DNA of 64,000 bases, taken from NCBI GenBank assembly GCA_958296405.1, contig OY282519.1, forward strand, positions 3,146,132-3,210,131, written 5' to 3'. Source of the stretch: an uncultured Pseudomonadales bacterium. Lineage in GTDB: Bacteria; Pseudomonadota; Gammaproteobacteria; Pseudomonadales; Azotimanducaceae. This document shows, piece by piece, positions 27,870 through 36,608 of this stretch. Within the stretch, counting starts at the first letter, position 1. Each line of letters opens with the position of its first letter. The position numbers and the translations under genes were made by a program. The notes beneath the pieces are model-generated. The model did not search any database and had not been told where the DNA came from. It was given only the letters and a program-made list of their open reading frames with translations.

Positions 27870-27882
27870 GACATAATATGAC
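27870..27882. promoter_or_regulatory. Operator candidate beside speD, same motif as 23522-23534
   Basis: GACATAATATGAC matches the upstream palindrome of the YjfI operon in 12 of 13 positions when read on the same strand sense (GACATAATATG shared). It overlaps or abuts the speD start region, where a bound regulator or RNA polymerase could act. Both sites are AT-rich islands in GC-rich DNA and both front one half of the same cluster. A TTGACA lies on the plus strand across its edge. Confidence 0.5.
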
Positions 27883-28210
27883 GGCATGGTAGGCCGGCGT
27901 GGGCGTGGGCGCAACCGGAGGCGGGAGGGCTGTTGGCGGGCGGGAGGATGATCGCCGATAGTGGCCGCTGTTCACGTCCTAGCGGGAGCGCCCCTCCGGT
28001 TCATTTGATGCTAGCTGGCTGCAAGCCGCAGGTGGTATGAAGTCGAAGTGTAGCTTAGGCCCGGCTAGAGCGCTCGCCGACGTCTTGGGCTGCCTGCCAA
28101 GCCAACCCGCAGAACGACGTCCGAGCTTTGAGCTAGGGAGAGCTTTGCGACTCCAGTTTGGTGCCTAGCACCTGCGGAGCAGTTCGAAGCGGATACACGA
28201 ACATGACAGA
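27883..28210. other. Intergenic stretch, no gene seen
   Basis: No coding frame with family likeness is present in these 328 bp. The right half is lower in GC than the flanks and leads into the orphan AT-richer gene at 28211. Promoter signals for speD may lie at the left edge. Confidence 0.5.
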
Positions 28211-28696
28211 CTACCTCTTGAACATACGACGGAGCCTTACCTGATCATTCCTCCCACGATGGTCGTCGTCACCTAGAGGCGATCGGGTCTCATGATCCAA
28301 TACCTCAAGGCCAAGCTCTTCAAGGCGACTCTTAAGTGCCCTAAAGGTCTCACGTCCCACGTTTTTTTTCCCGTAATCCAACCCGATCACTCCCTTGATA
28401 ACAGTGGGGACAATATACGGCTGCGACACACCATCTTTTTTCCTAATTGTAACTTGACTCAGCCGTTGATCGATCGGGAACTTGAATGCACGGTAGGCGA
28501 CAGCGCGAAGTTCTTCTCCTGCAAGGAGCTTCAATGCTTTATGCAACTGGGCTTCGGTCAAGTCCTCGATCAAACTTCTCCAATCTCCCCTGTAGAAGTT
28601 GGCCAATCTTTCAGGTGCCACTTGGTGCCTTCTGGCAAGTTGGTCTCTGGCACGTGCCGGCAGGGCCCCGAGCACATCCGCGATCTTAATTGTCAT
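28211..28696 (-). CDS. Orphan hypothetical protein, AT-richer than neighbours
   Basis: The 161-residue product (MTIKIADVLGALPARARDQLARRHQVAPERLANF) is mostly helical and basic, with VIKGVIGLDYGKKNVGRETFRALKSRLEELGLEVLDH in the second half and a basic tail (RGRNDQVRLRRMFKR). Codon usage and base composition (many A/T third positions) differ from the surrounding genes, suggesting recent transfer. It has no membrane segment or recognised motif. It stands alone between the speD cluster and a transporter gene. A nucleic-acid-binding role is possible but unproven. Confidence 0.55.
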   Translation of the reverse strand: MTIKIADVLGALPARARDQLARRHQVAPERLANFYRGDWRSLIEDLTEAQLHKALKLLAGEELRAVAYRAFKFPIDQRLSQVTIRKKDGVSQPYIVPTVIKGVIGLDYGKKNVGRETFRALKSRLEELGLEVLDHETRSPLGDDDHRGRNDQVRLRRMFKR

Positions 28697-28980
28697 ACAA
28701 CAATCCGTCCTAAGTTGGCCGATGGTTCCTAATGATGTTATGTCCAGTCGGATGAGTTGTCAAACCTGCAGGCAGTAGTGTCAACGCAAAGTAGAAATGT
28801 CCCCTTTTTGCCGGCGGGCGCGGCCGATGAAGCGCCTGCGCCGGCCGAGCCGCCGAGCCTGTCCGAGCAACGTTTTTCCACGGTCTTTCCACCATGCACC
28901 CCACCCAGAAGAGCGGCAGTGGGGAGACGGCGGAAGAAACAGGGCCGAGCCGGCGCATCCTCCCACGCGCCGGCCTCCTC

Positions 28981-28986
28981 TATGAT
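28981..28986 (+). promoter_or_regulatory. Candidate -10 box of the MFS gene
   Basis: TATGAT (5/6 of the consensus) lies 8 nt before the ATG of the MFS gene. No Shine-Dalgarno sequence fits between them, so the mRNA may be leaderless or nearly so. No clear -35 box was found. Confidence 0.35.
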
Positions 28987-28994
28987 GCGCCGCC

Positions 28995-30203
28995 ATGCCC
29001 CCACCTCTGCCGCCGCGGTCTGCGTTTCCTTGGTATCTCGCCGCGTCGGGCATGTGGCTGGGGGCCATCAGCCTGCACTGGATCATCGTGCCGTGGGTAT
29101 TGATCGGCATGCTCGATGTCAGCCCGGAGCGCTACAGTTTGAGCCGGGTGTTAATCGAGGTGCCGGCGCTGGTGGCCCTGTTCGCCGGCGGCGTGCTCGC
29201 GGATCGCCGGGATGGGCGCAAAGTGCTCATCGCGTTCGCCGCCGTGGCGTGCCTGCCGCCCTTGGCAATGACGGCTGCGGCACCAACCTTCTGGACGACG
29301 GTGGCGTTTGGCGTCGCCGTTGCACTGCTGCAGTCGTTCAGCGACCCAGCGCGGCAGGCGGCCTTGAGCGCCGTGAGTCGGTTGGACATTCAGCGCGCCG
29401 TCGTCATCGTAACGGTGGTCACATCGGTAGTCGGCATCGGGGGTTTTGCGCTCGGCGGCCAGATCAAATCCGTCGGCGTGGGCTGGGTGTTGGCGGGGGA
29501 AGCGCTGCTGTTTGCATTGGCGGCAGCGGCGGCGCAGCCGCTGCCAGCGCTGCCGGCGCGCCAATCCAGCGGCAGGCCCAATCCGTTTGCCGGTCTCCGC
29601 GCACTCAAGCGCCGGCCGCTGTTGCGCGATGTGATCGGGCTCAACTTCGTGTCGGCGTTGGTGAATGCCGGCGCCTACACCATCGCCATGCCGTTCATCG
29701 TCACCAAGGTGTATGGCGGCGACGCGGCCTTTCTCGCCAACCTGTTCATCGCCTTCACCGCCGGCGCCATCGTGTCGAACGTGGCGTTGTACGTCGCCAT
29801 GCCGCTCTTGCGCCCAGGGCGGCTCTTCGCACTGATGCAATTGACCCGTGCCGCCATCCTCGCGGCGCTCCTGTTCCAGCCACCTGCATGGCTCTTCTTC
29901 GTCCTGGTGGCGGCTTGGGGCCTCAACATGGGCGTCACCTCGACGTTGGCGCGGGCCATCGTGCAAGAGCAGGCGCCGGCGCCGCAACGGGCGCAAGTGC
30001 TGGCGTTGTTCGTCTTCAGCTTCATGCTGGCGGCGCCCATCTCCGCGGCGTTGCTCGGCCAGCTCGTCGCAGCGACCGACCCGATGACCGCGCTGGCGCC
30101 GGGCATCCCGGTGTCCGCCCTCATCTTCCTAGCGGCTAAGCGGCGGAGGGAGCTATGGGGCTACCGCTCCCCTTCGCACCCGGCCGGCGGCGCTTTGCAG
30201 TGA
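28995..30203 (+). CDS. MFS transporter
   Basis: The 402-residue protein has about 10-12 hydrophobic helices. The motif GGVLADRRDGRKVLI between the second and third helices is the MFS A-motif (GxLaDrxGrkxxl). The central loop (LPALPARQSSGRPNPFAGLRALKRRPLLRD) separates two six-helix halves. It belongs to the MFS_3/enterobactin-exporter-like group in style. The substrate is unknown. It is monocistronic, flanked by the orphan gene and a convergent metallo-beta-lactamase gene. Confidence 0.85.
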   Translation: MPPPLPPRSAFPWYLAASGMWLGAISLHWIIVPWVLIGMLDVSPERYSLSRVLIEVPALVALFAGGVLADRRDGRKVLIAFAAVACLPPLAMTAAAPTFWTTVAFGVAVALLQSFSDPARQAALSAVSRLDIQRAVVIVTVVTSVVGIGGFALGGQIKSVGVGWVLAGEALLFALAAAAAQPLPALPARQSSGRPNPFAGLRALKRRPLLRDVIGLNFVSALVNAGAYTIAMPFIVTKVYGGDAAFLANLFIAFTAGAIVSNVALYVAMPLLRPGRLFALMQLTRAAILAALLFQPPAWLFFVLVAAWGLNMGVTSTLARAIVQEQAPAPQRAQVLALFVFSFMLAAPISAALLGQLVAATDPMTALAPGIPVSALIFLAAKRRRELWGYRSPSHPAGGALQ

Positions 30204-30352
30204 TGCGGGTGGTGGCATGCGGTGCGACGCAGGACAGCTAATCGAGCCAGCAGACATCCGCGGCAATGCGGGAGCCGCCGCCCAAGACCCTAGACAAAGC
30301 CGAGCGGCACCGACTGCCACCCGTCCGCGCTCCCGCCGCTAGCCGCGCCGGT

Positions 30353-31285
30353 TCATTCCGATGGCATCGCCATGTCCGCCGCGAGAGTGCGAATCCAACG
30401 TTCCTCGTTGATGAAGCCGGCTCCCCACGAGGCGTACTCCGGCGCTAGCCCCGTGGCCACCACTGCATCGACCGTCGCGCCGGCGTCAAGTGCGTGGGCC
30501 ACCACTTGACGGGTCTCGCGCAGCACCTGCACCGCCGCCCGCACGGCGTCGAGGCCACCGAGGGCGCCGTGGCCGGGGATGACCTTGACGTCGGGCGGCG
30601 CCCACTCAAGCACCGCCTCCAAGTTGGCGATGTAGCCGGCCACCGTGCCGCCGGCCGCCATATCGATGTACGGGAAGCCCCCGTTGAACAGCTGATCGCC
30701 CAAGTGCAGCACGTTGGAACCTGTGAACCACACGGCGCTGTCGCCGTCCGTGTGGCCGGCGGGCAGGTGCATGAGGCGGATGTCGTCGCCGTTGAAGTGC
30801 AGGCTCAAAGACTCGGCGAAGGTGACGCTCGGCAAGGCCGCGGCCGGCAAGCTGGCGTCTTCCAGCAAGCGGACGCGCACATTGTGATGGGCGATGATGG
30901 CACCCGTTTGGCCGAAGTGGGGGTTTCCGCCCACATGGTCGCCGTGGTAGTGCGTGTTGAGCACGAACTGCGGCGCTGCCCCGCCCAAAGCGTCGATGGC
31001 TGCTTGAATGCGCTCCGCCAACGGCAGGAATTGGTCATCGACGATCAACACGCCATCGTCGCCAATGGAGACGGCGATGTTGCCGCCAGCGCCGGTGAGC
31101 ATGTGGATGGCGCCGCTCACCGGCGTGGCCGCGACTTCCACATCGTCGAAGCGGCCTTGGGCCGCGGCACCGGGCGCCGAGGCAACCAGCCAACCAACCA
31201 GCGCGCAGGACACGAAGCGGACGGCCAGCGCCGGTCGCAAACGCAGCGCGCGGAGCCAACGTGAGGTACAAGATCGTCTTGGCAT
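30353..31285 (-). CDS. Exported metallo-beta-lactamase-fold hydrolase
   Basis: The 310-residue product has a signal peptide and a binuclear metal motif NTHYHGDHVGGN (HxHxDH), an AGHTDGDSAVWF histidine, and a C-terminal IPGHG histidine, which together make the usual MBL metal centre. The upstream VDDQFLPLAERIQAAIDAL block resembles the quinoprotein-relay/SoxH-like subgroup. A second homologue is at 45898-46872. An AGGAGG ribosome site lies 5 nt upstream of ATG 31285. The substrate is unknown; family members include hydrolases of small thioesters, lactones or sulfur compounds. Confidence 0.8.
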   Translation of the reverse strand: MPRRSCTSRWLRALRLRPALAVRFVSCALVGWLVASAPGAAAQGRFDDVEVAATPVSGAIHMLTGAGGNIAVSIGDDGVLIVDDQFLPLAERIQAAIDALGGAAPQFVLNTHYHGDHVGGNPHFGQTGAIIAHHNVRVRLLEDASLPAAALPSVTFAESLSLHFNGDDIRLMHLPAGHTDGDSAVWFTGSNVLHLGDQLFNGGFPYIDMAAGGTVAGYIANLEAVLEWAPPDVKVIPGHGALGGLDAVRAAVQVLRETRQVVAHALDAGATVDAVVATGLAPEYASWGAGFINEERWIRTLAADMAMPSE

Positions 31286-31379
31286 GGGGCCTCCTAGTCA
31301 GCCCGGCAGATGGCGCCGCCAGTGTCGCAGATTCCACGCCGCATTGCGGTTGCTTCGGCGTCGCCGTCCAGAAGGTGCT

Positions 31380-32046
31380 GAGCCAGACCACAGCGCCGCC
31401 GGAATTGACTGCGACCGCATCGCCGTCATGGGGCACTCGGCTGGCGCGTGCTTGACGTTGATGTCCGGCTTCGTGGTAGAGCACCGGCCTGCTGCGTTAG
31501 TGGCCATTGCCGGATACAGTCGGCTGAGCGTGGACGAGTTCTCCAAGCCCTCGCAACACTATGTCGCGTCGCATGAACGCGCTGATGAAGAGAGTGCCCG
31601 CCGTTCTCCGCAACACGATGGTGAACTCACCGTCTCGGAGAGCGGCCCGTTTGATTCGATGCAACGGCACACGGGCCGGGGGGCTGTTCTACCTGTTCTT
31701 GCGCCAAAGCGGCACTGGGCTGCGCGAGATCAGCGGCAGAACGCCAGAAGACCTCGAACGGCTGCGGGGATACGAACCGCTATTCCACATATCGTCGGCG
31801 TGGCCGCCCACCATGCTGCTCCACGGTCGGCACGACACCGATGTGTCCTTCGAACGGCCGCTTCGTCTACAAGAGGCACTGAATTGCAATGGAGTGCCGA
31901 ATGAACTTCTCTCAGACGAAAACTGGAGTCATGCATTCCTGTATGACTTTGACAAGTTCGTTGAGGAGGCGTTTGATCGAACTATCCTCTTTTGCAAAAG
32001 CACATCTAGCCGAGGATTAGCCGGAAAGATGACCGTACCCCGTTGA
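31380..32046 (+). pseudogene. Alpha/beta hydrolase remnant (frameshifted)
   Basis: One frame reads DRIAVMGHSAGACLTLMSGF (nucleophile elbow GHSAG) and continues to about 31670 with YSRLSVDEFSKPSQHYVASHERADEE. The likely continuation is then in another frame, GGLFYLFLRQSGTGLREISG through HGRHDTDVSFERPLRLQEAL (the catalytic Asp segment) and ENWSHAFLYDF (catalytic His). So at least one frameshift lies near 31670-31690, and no good N-terminus or start is visible upstream. It is a decayed carboxylesterase/alpha-beta hydrolase gene. The 3' end is lower in GC. Confidence 0.65.
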
Positions 32047-32164
32047 ACGACGAAGTGCATCGACCCATCGTGACGCTGCCAGCGCGGCGCCGGTGCAACA
32101 CCTACCCAACGCCCACCGCATCCGCTACATTCACGCCTTGGCGAGACTGGACGAAGCCTCCGTC

Positions 32165-35100
32165 ATGGCCAAAGGAACCGCTGTGCCCACGCGCCAGCCA
32201 CCCGTGACGCCGCGGGCGTGGCCCGCGCGGAGCGTCTGCGCCGCTGCGTTGCTGGCCATCAGCGCGACATTCGCGGGGGCGCAAGCAAACGTGCCGGATA
32301 ACGTCGGCCACCCCACGTTCGCGAGCCCACACGCCCAGCCAATCGCCATCGTTGGCCACTCGGTGTACGTCGCCAACACGCCAGCGGACACCGTGGACGT
32401 CATTGATGCCAAGACGCTCGCCTTGGCGGCGCGCATCAACGTCGGCATCGACCCTGTCAGCGTGGCGGCGCGGCCAGATGGCCTCGAAGTGTGGGTCGCC
32501 AACCATGTGTCGGATTCGATCAGCGTCATCGACGCGCGCCCGGCCAGCCCAACCCGCCACCAAATCATCGCCACCGTTCAGGACATAGACCCAGAGACGC
32601 TGGCCACCCGCTTCGACGAACCCGTCGGCATCGCCTTCGCCAGCAACGCCAAAGCCTACGTTGCCCTCTCGCCGGCGAACCGGGTTGCGATCGTGGATGT
32701 TGCCGGGCGCGCAGTGACCGGGCACTTGGACATCCGGGCGCAAGAGCCCCGCGCCTTAGCCGTGCGGGGCGGGCGGCTTTACGTCATCCCGTTCGAATCC
32801 AACAACCAAAGCCAGCTCTCCGGCTGCTTCGCCGCCGCCGTCGGCCGTCAGAACTGCACATTCGACGCGGTGGAGCATGTGTTCACCAACAACAACGTGC
32901 TGTCCCTGAATTACGACGCGGACATCGTGAGGAACCCGCGCCTGCCAGATCGGGACCTGTTCGTCTTCGACACCGCCACGGACACACTGCTGCACACCGT
33001 GAACACCCTCGGCACCCTGCTCTACGGCATCGCCGTTGATGGCCGCGGACGGGCGTTCATCGCCCAGACGGACGCCCGCAACATGGCGAACGGGCTGGCC
33101 GGCACCGAGGGGCATGGCCTCGCCGAGATGGAGAATCGCGCATTTCTGAACCAGATCACGCGGGTGGCCTGCGACGCCGAGTGCAACACCCGCACGTTCT
33201 TTGACTTGGAGCCGACGCCGCCCAATCACCCAGCGCGGGGGAGGGCATTGGCGACGCCCTTCGGCATTCAGGTGAGCGACGATGACCGCCTCTTGGTGGC
33301 CACCGCGGCCGGTTCAGATCGGGTCTTCACCGTGGATGCGGAGTCCGGTGCCGTGCTGGGCCGGGTGCGCGTGGGCGCCGGGCCGCGTGGCGTGGCCCTT
33401 GCAGCCAGCCCAACCGGCGCCGCGCAGACGGCATGGGTGTTGAATGCCTTGGACAACAGCGTCTCGGTGGTGGACGTGTCAACCCCCGCCGCCCTCTCGG
33501 TGACGGCGACGATTCGCCTCGACGATCCCACGCATCCCGTCGTCAAGCGCGGCCGCATCGCCTTCAACGACGCGGACGCTTCCTCCACCGGCACGTTCTC
33601 CTGCGAGAGTTGCCATCCAGACAACCACACCGATCAACTGATTTGGGTGCTCGACACGCCCTTGTGCGATGTGGGCGGGTGTACGCAAGTTCCACCCCGC
33701 CTCACGATGCCGGCGCGGGGTTTGCGCGACACGCAGCCGTATCACTGGGATGGCATCCCCGGCGACCCCTACGGCGGCAACAACACCGCATCCATCAACG
33801 CCGACGTGGCGCCGAATTGCGGCCTGGAAGACGCGCGCGGCTGCACCGAGGTGTTGGTGGACGGCAGCATGGCAACCACCATGTGCGACGTGGCCAACTG
33901 CCCTGCCAACGACGCCGGCAAGGCCGGTTTGCTCGATGCCGGCGAGCGCGAGGCGCTGGCGAGCTACATCTTGAGCGCACCTTATCCGCCGGCGCCGGCG
34001 CGCCCCTACGACAACGTGATGACGCGCTCAGCCCGAGACGGCTTCTTCGAGTTCAGCTTCATCAATGACGCAAGCGGCCGCACCACCGGCGCCCCGACCT
34101 GCGGCGCCTGCCACAAGATGCCGTTTCTCGTCAGCACCAACACCCCCGGCACGGGCATGGATGCGCCAACTTGGCGTGGCGCCTACGAACGCTGGACCAT
34201 GCTGCCCCAAGGCCGCCTCAACATCTTGGACCTGTTGAATCTCGTGCGCATGGACGACACGTTTCCTGAGCAGGACATGTGGACGCTGGCCGGCGCCTCG
34301 CCGGACATTTGGGAGATGGTGTTGCAAGGCGGCACCGGCTTCCACGGCAGTTTCGCCCGACAGGTGACCCTGAACCACGCGACCGCGCACCGCGCGGACA
34401 CAGCGCGCCTGTTGCAAGCGCTGGAAACCGCCGCGGCCGAGGAAGCCATCGTCCTGCAAGGGGAAGGCGCACGCATTGCCCGTGGCCAAGCGAAGGCCAT
34501 CGCCGTGGAGTTCCGCGGCAACAACTACGCCGAACGCCTTGGCGGCGCCACGTTCTCTCGCGCCGCGCTGCTGCGCGAGGCGGCCGCCGGCGAGTTGGTG
34601 TTGACGCTCACCGGGCGTTTGGGGCCGAACGTTGATCTCGATCATCCGCAGCCGGCGTTGTGGCCGGAAGGCGCGATCGAAGCGCAACTGCGCACCGTGG
34701 ACATTCCGTTCCTGAGCGCAGCCGGGACGCTGCGCTTCAGCGGGCGGCATGTTGAGCCGGGCGCCGCGCTGTTTGTGAACGGTCGCCGCAGCGCCGGCGA
34801 GGTGCGTTGCGCCGCCGGAACGTTGCCGGCCTGCCAGGGGGAAGTGTTGGTCGCCCAACTCGATGCCCTGCCGCAGCCGGGCGGCTTGCACTTCCTGCAG
34901 GTGCAGAACCCCGGTGGCTTCGCCAGCAACGACATGATGTTCTTTTCCGAACAATCCCTGCTGCCGCCGCGCCGCGGCAACTTGGTCTCAAGCGGCGGCG
35001 CCTTCACGCGCGGGTCTTTGAACGACACCAACTGGAACACCGTTGAAATGGCCACTCAACTCATTGAACAGCGTGGCGGCGAGGTTCATGTTTCCGTGCG

Positions 35101-35431
35101 CGAGACCGGCGCGCGGCCTTGGCACGCGCAACTCAGCCATGCCGTGATGGTGACGCGCGGCCAGCAATACACGATCTGCTATGACGCGCGCGCCCAAGGC
35201 CGCCGCGAGATGACGGCGTACCTAGACACCAACATGGATGCTTGGCGCAACCTGAGCGGCGGCCAGTTCCGCGCCAGCCTCACCACTTCGCGCAAACGCT
35301 TCCAACACACCTTCACGGTGGCCGAGACAGACCTGCACGCCCGCGTGGCGTTCGATTTCGCGCAAAGCCCCTTGGACGTGTGGATGGACAACATCGGCGT
35401 CTATGAAGGCGCCCGTTGCGGCACACCGTGA
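32165..35431 (+). CDS. Large exported dihaem cytochrome with YVTN-type beta-propeller
   Basis: Taken from ATG 32165, the 1,088-residue protein has a signal peptide (ARSVCAAALLAISATFAGAQA). Residues ~40-450 carry repeated SVYVANTPADTVDVIDAKT-type blades, typical of YVTN beta-propellers. Two c-type haem motifs follow, CESCH at 480-484 and CGACH at 646-650, with a GEREALASYILSAPYPP stretch typical of MauG/cytochrome-peroxidase-like domains. The C-terminus (~960-1085) looks like a carbohydrate-binding-type beta-sandwich. It is probably a periplasmic or outer-surface redox protein. The partner and substrate are unknown. The frame extends upstream to 32093. Confidence 0.7.
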   Translation: MAKGTAVPTRQPPVTPRAWPARSVCAAALLAISATFAGAQANVPDNVGHPTFASPHAQPIAIVGHSVYVANTPADTVDVIDAKTLALAARINVGIDPVSVAARPDGLEVWVANHVSDSISVIDARPASPTRHQIIATVQDIDPETLATRFDEPVGIAFASNAKAYVALSPANRVAIVDVAGRAVTGHLDIRAQEPRALAVRGGRLYVIPFESNNQSQLSGCFAAAVGRQNCTFDAVEHVFTNNNVLSLNYDADIVRNPRLPDRDLFVFDTATDTLLHTVNTLGTLLYGIAVDGRGRAFIAQTDARNMANGLAGTEGHGLAEMENRAFLNQITRVACDAECNTRTFFDLEPTPPNHPARGRALATPFGIQVSDDDRLLVATAAGSDRVFTVDAESGAVLGRVRVGAGPRGVALAASPTGAAQTAWVLNALDNSVSVVDVSTPAALSVTATIRLDDPTHPVVKRGRIAFNDADASSTGTFSCESCHPDNHTDQLIWVLDTPLCDVGGCTQVPPRLTMPARGLRDTQPYHWDGIPGDPYGGNNTASINADVAPNCGLEDARGCTEVLVDGSMATTMCDVANCPANDAGKAGLLDAGEREALASYILSAPYPPAPARPYDNVMTRSARDGFFEFSFINDASGRTTGAPTCGACHKMPFLVSTNTPGTGMDAPTWRGAYERWTMLPQGRLNILDLLNLVRMDDTFPEQDMWTLAGASPDIWEMVLQGGTGFHGSFARQVTLNHATAHRADTARLLQALETAAAEEAIVLQGEGARIARGQAKAIAVEFRGNNYAERLGGATFSRAALLREAAAGELVLTLTGRLGPNVDLDHPQPALWPEGAIEAQLRTVDIPFLSAAGTLRFSGRHVEPGAALFVNGRRSAGEVRCAAGTLPACQGEVLVAQLDALPQPGGLHFLQVQNPGGFASNDMMFFSEQSLLPPRRGNLVSSGGAFTRGSLNDTNWNTVEMATQLIEQRGGEVHVSVRETGARPWHAQLSHAVMVTRGQQYTICYDARAQGRREMTAYLDTNMDAWRNLSGGQFRASLTTSRKRFQHTFTVAETDLHARVAFDFAQSPLDVWMDNIGVYEGARCGTP

Positions 35432-35488
35432 GTCGCGGCCGGCACCGCCCGCATCCCAATCCAAGCCACGGCAGACGGTCAACCGTTC

Positions 35489-36583
35489 CTAAACGCGGCC
35501 TTGGCGTTTCAGCACAGCCAAGTGATTGCGCACGTTGTCGTGCTCGAAGTAGCCATCCTGCAAGTGGCGCGCCCCGCTGCCGGTGAGCGGCGCGCGCCCA
35601 TGCAGCACCCGATGCCCGGCAACGATCAAGATGTGCCCCGCCGAGAGGCGCAGCCGCGCTTGAGCGGTGCGGGCGCGGAGGCGGCGCGACAGTTCCCGAT
35701 ACGCACGGTAGAAAGCATAGAGTTTCGGTTCCGAGAGCGGGATGGGCTGCATCGTTTGGTTCGAGTAGCGCAGCATCCGCACTTGGCCGGCGCGGTCGAG
35801 CTGCACGATCGGGTTGACGGCATAGGTTTCGTCATCGGTGCTGAACAGACGAAACGGCACCGCCACCTCGCACAACACGTCAAAGAGCGCCGGCGATGCG
35901 CGCCGCAAACCCTCCAGCACCCGAAAGCCATCGACGATGATGGATTCCCCCCCGGCACACTCGTTCACCAACATGTGCAACGCCTGAACGCTCGGCGGCC
36001 ATGTGTAGCTCACCATGTCATTGTGCGGCGGGATGTCTTCCGCGGTGTGGGCGATGTTGTAGCCATGCGGGTTGACGGCGACGTTGTGGATGCGCTCGAA
36101 CACCACTTCGCGCAGCGGCCCCAAGCGCGGCGCCAACGTCTCCAGCGAACCTGGCGTCGTCGGCGCGTTCACCAAGACGGCGGCGCCGGCGGTCAAAAAC
36201 TCCTCAATGAAGGACGCCGCGGTGGCGTCCTGGGACAAGAACTCGGCGTAGTCGAATGCATGTGGGCGAAACCGGCCATCCCAGTGATGCAGCGCCGGCG
36301 GCGGCGTTTGCGTGAGCCGCCAAAGGTCTTGCGCGAGATAGCAGGTGCGATGGCCGTCTGGCCAGACGATGGAGAGCGCCGCGTCACCGTCGCCCCGCTC
36401 CTCCAAGGTCACTTCATGGGGCCGCAAGCGCACCGGAACGGTGCCTACATGGAAGCGCTTCTCCGAAGTTTGCGTGACGCGGCACGCCGGGCAATCGCAG
36501 TTGTCGCGCAACCACAGGTAGGGAATGCGCACTGCTTCGCCACCGCCCCAATCAAGCGCCAGCACCCTGCCCTCTGCCTTCAT
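35489..36583 (-). CDS. Gamma-butyrobetaine hydroxylase-family Fe(II)/2-oxoglutarate dioxygenase (TmpA-like)
   Basis: The 364-residue protein starts at ATG 36583 with a DUF971-like zinc module (C29, C31, C34 and H45 in LRDNCDCPACR...H). A TauD/BBOX core follows, with Fe ligands H187-x-D189 (IPPHND) and a distal His near 328 (RVLHGR), and a C-terminal LQDGYFEHD segment. BBOX enzymes hydroxylate quaternary ammonium compounds. TmpA is a homologue that hydroxylates 2-trimethylaminoethylphosphonate. The coupled HD-domain gene upstream, as in tmpAB, and the nearby soxB favour that activity, but true gamma-butyrobetaine hydroxylase remains possible. Confidence 0.7.
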   Translation of the reverse strand: MKAEGRVLALDWGGGEAVRIPYLWLRDNCDCPACRVTQTSEKRFHVGTVPVRLRPHEVTLEERGDGDAALSIVWPDGHRTCYLAQDLWRLTQTPPPALHHWDGRFRPHAFDYAEFLSQDATAASFIEEFLTAGAAVLVNAPTTPGSLETLAPRLGPLREVVFERIHNVAVNPHGYNIAHTAEDIPPHNDMVSYTWPPSVQALHMLVNECAGGESIIVDGFRVLEGLRRASPALFDVLCEVAVPFRLFSTDDETYAVNPIVQLDRAGQVRMLRYSNQTMQPIPLSEPKLYAFYRAYRELSRRLRARTAQARLRLSAGHILIVAGHRVLHGRAPLTGSGARHLQDGYFEHDNVRNHLAVLKRQGRV

Positions 36584-36608
36584 CGCACAGCTGGAGGGTG
36601 CCATTGCG

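Noticed and set aside
27857-27874. Upstream ATG (27874) as speD start
   Set aside because: It lies inside the AT-rich palindrome; the downstream ATG 27856 gives the residue spacing (S64, H69, C84) of characterised SpeD.
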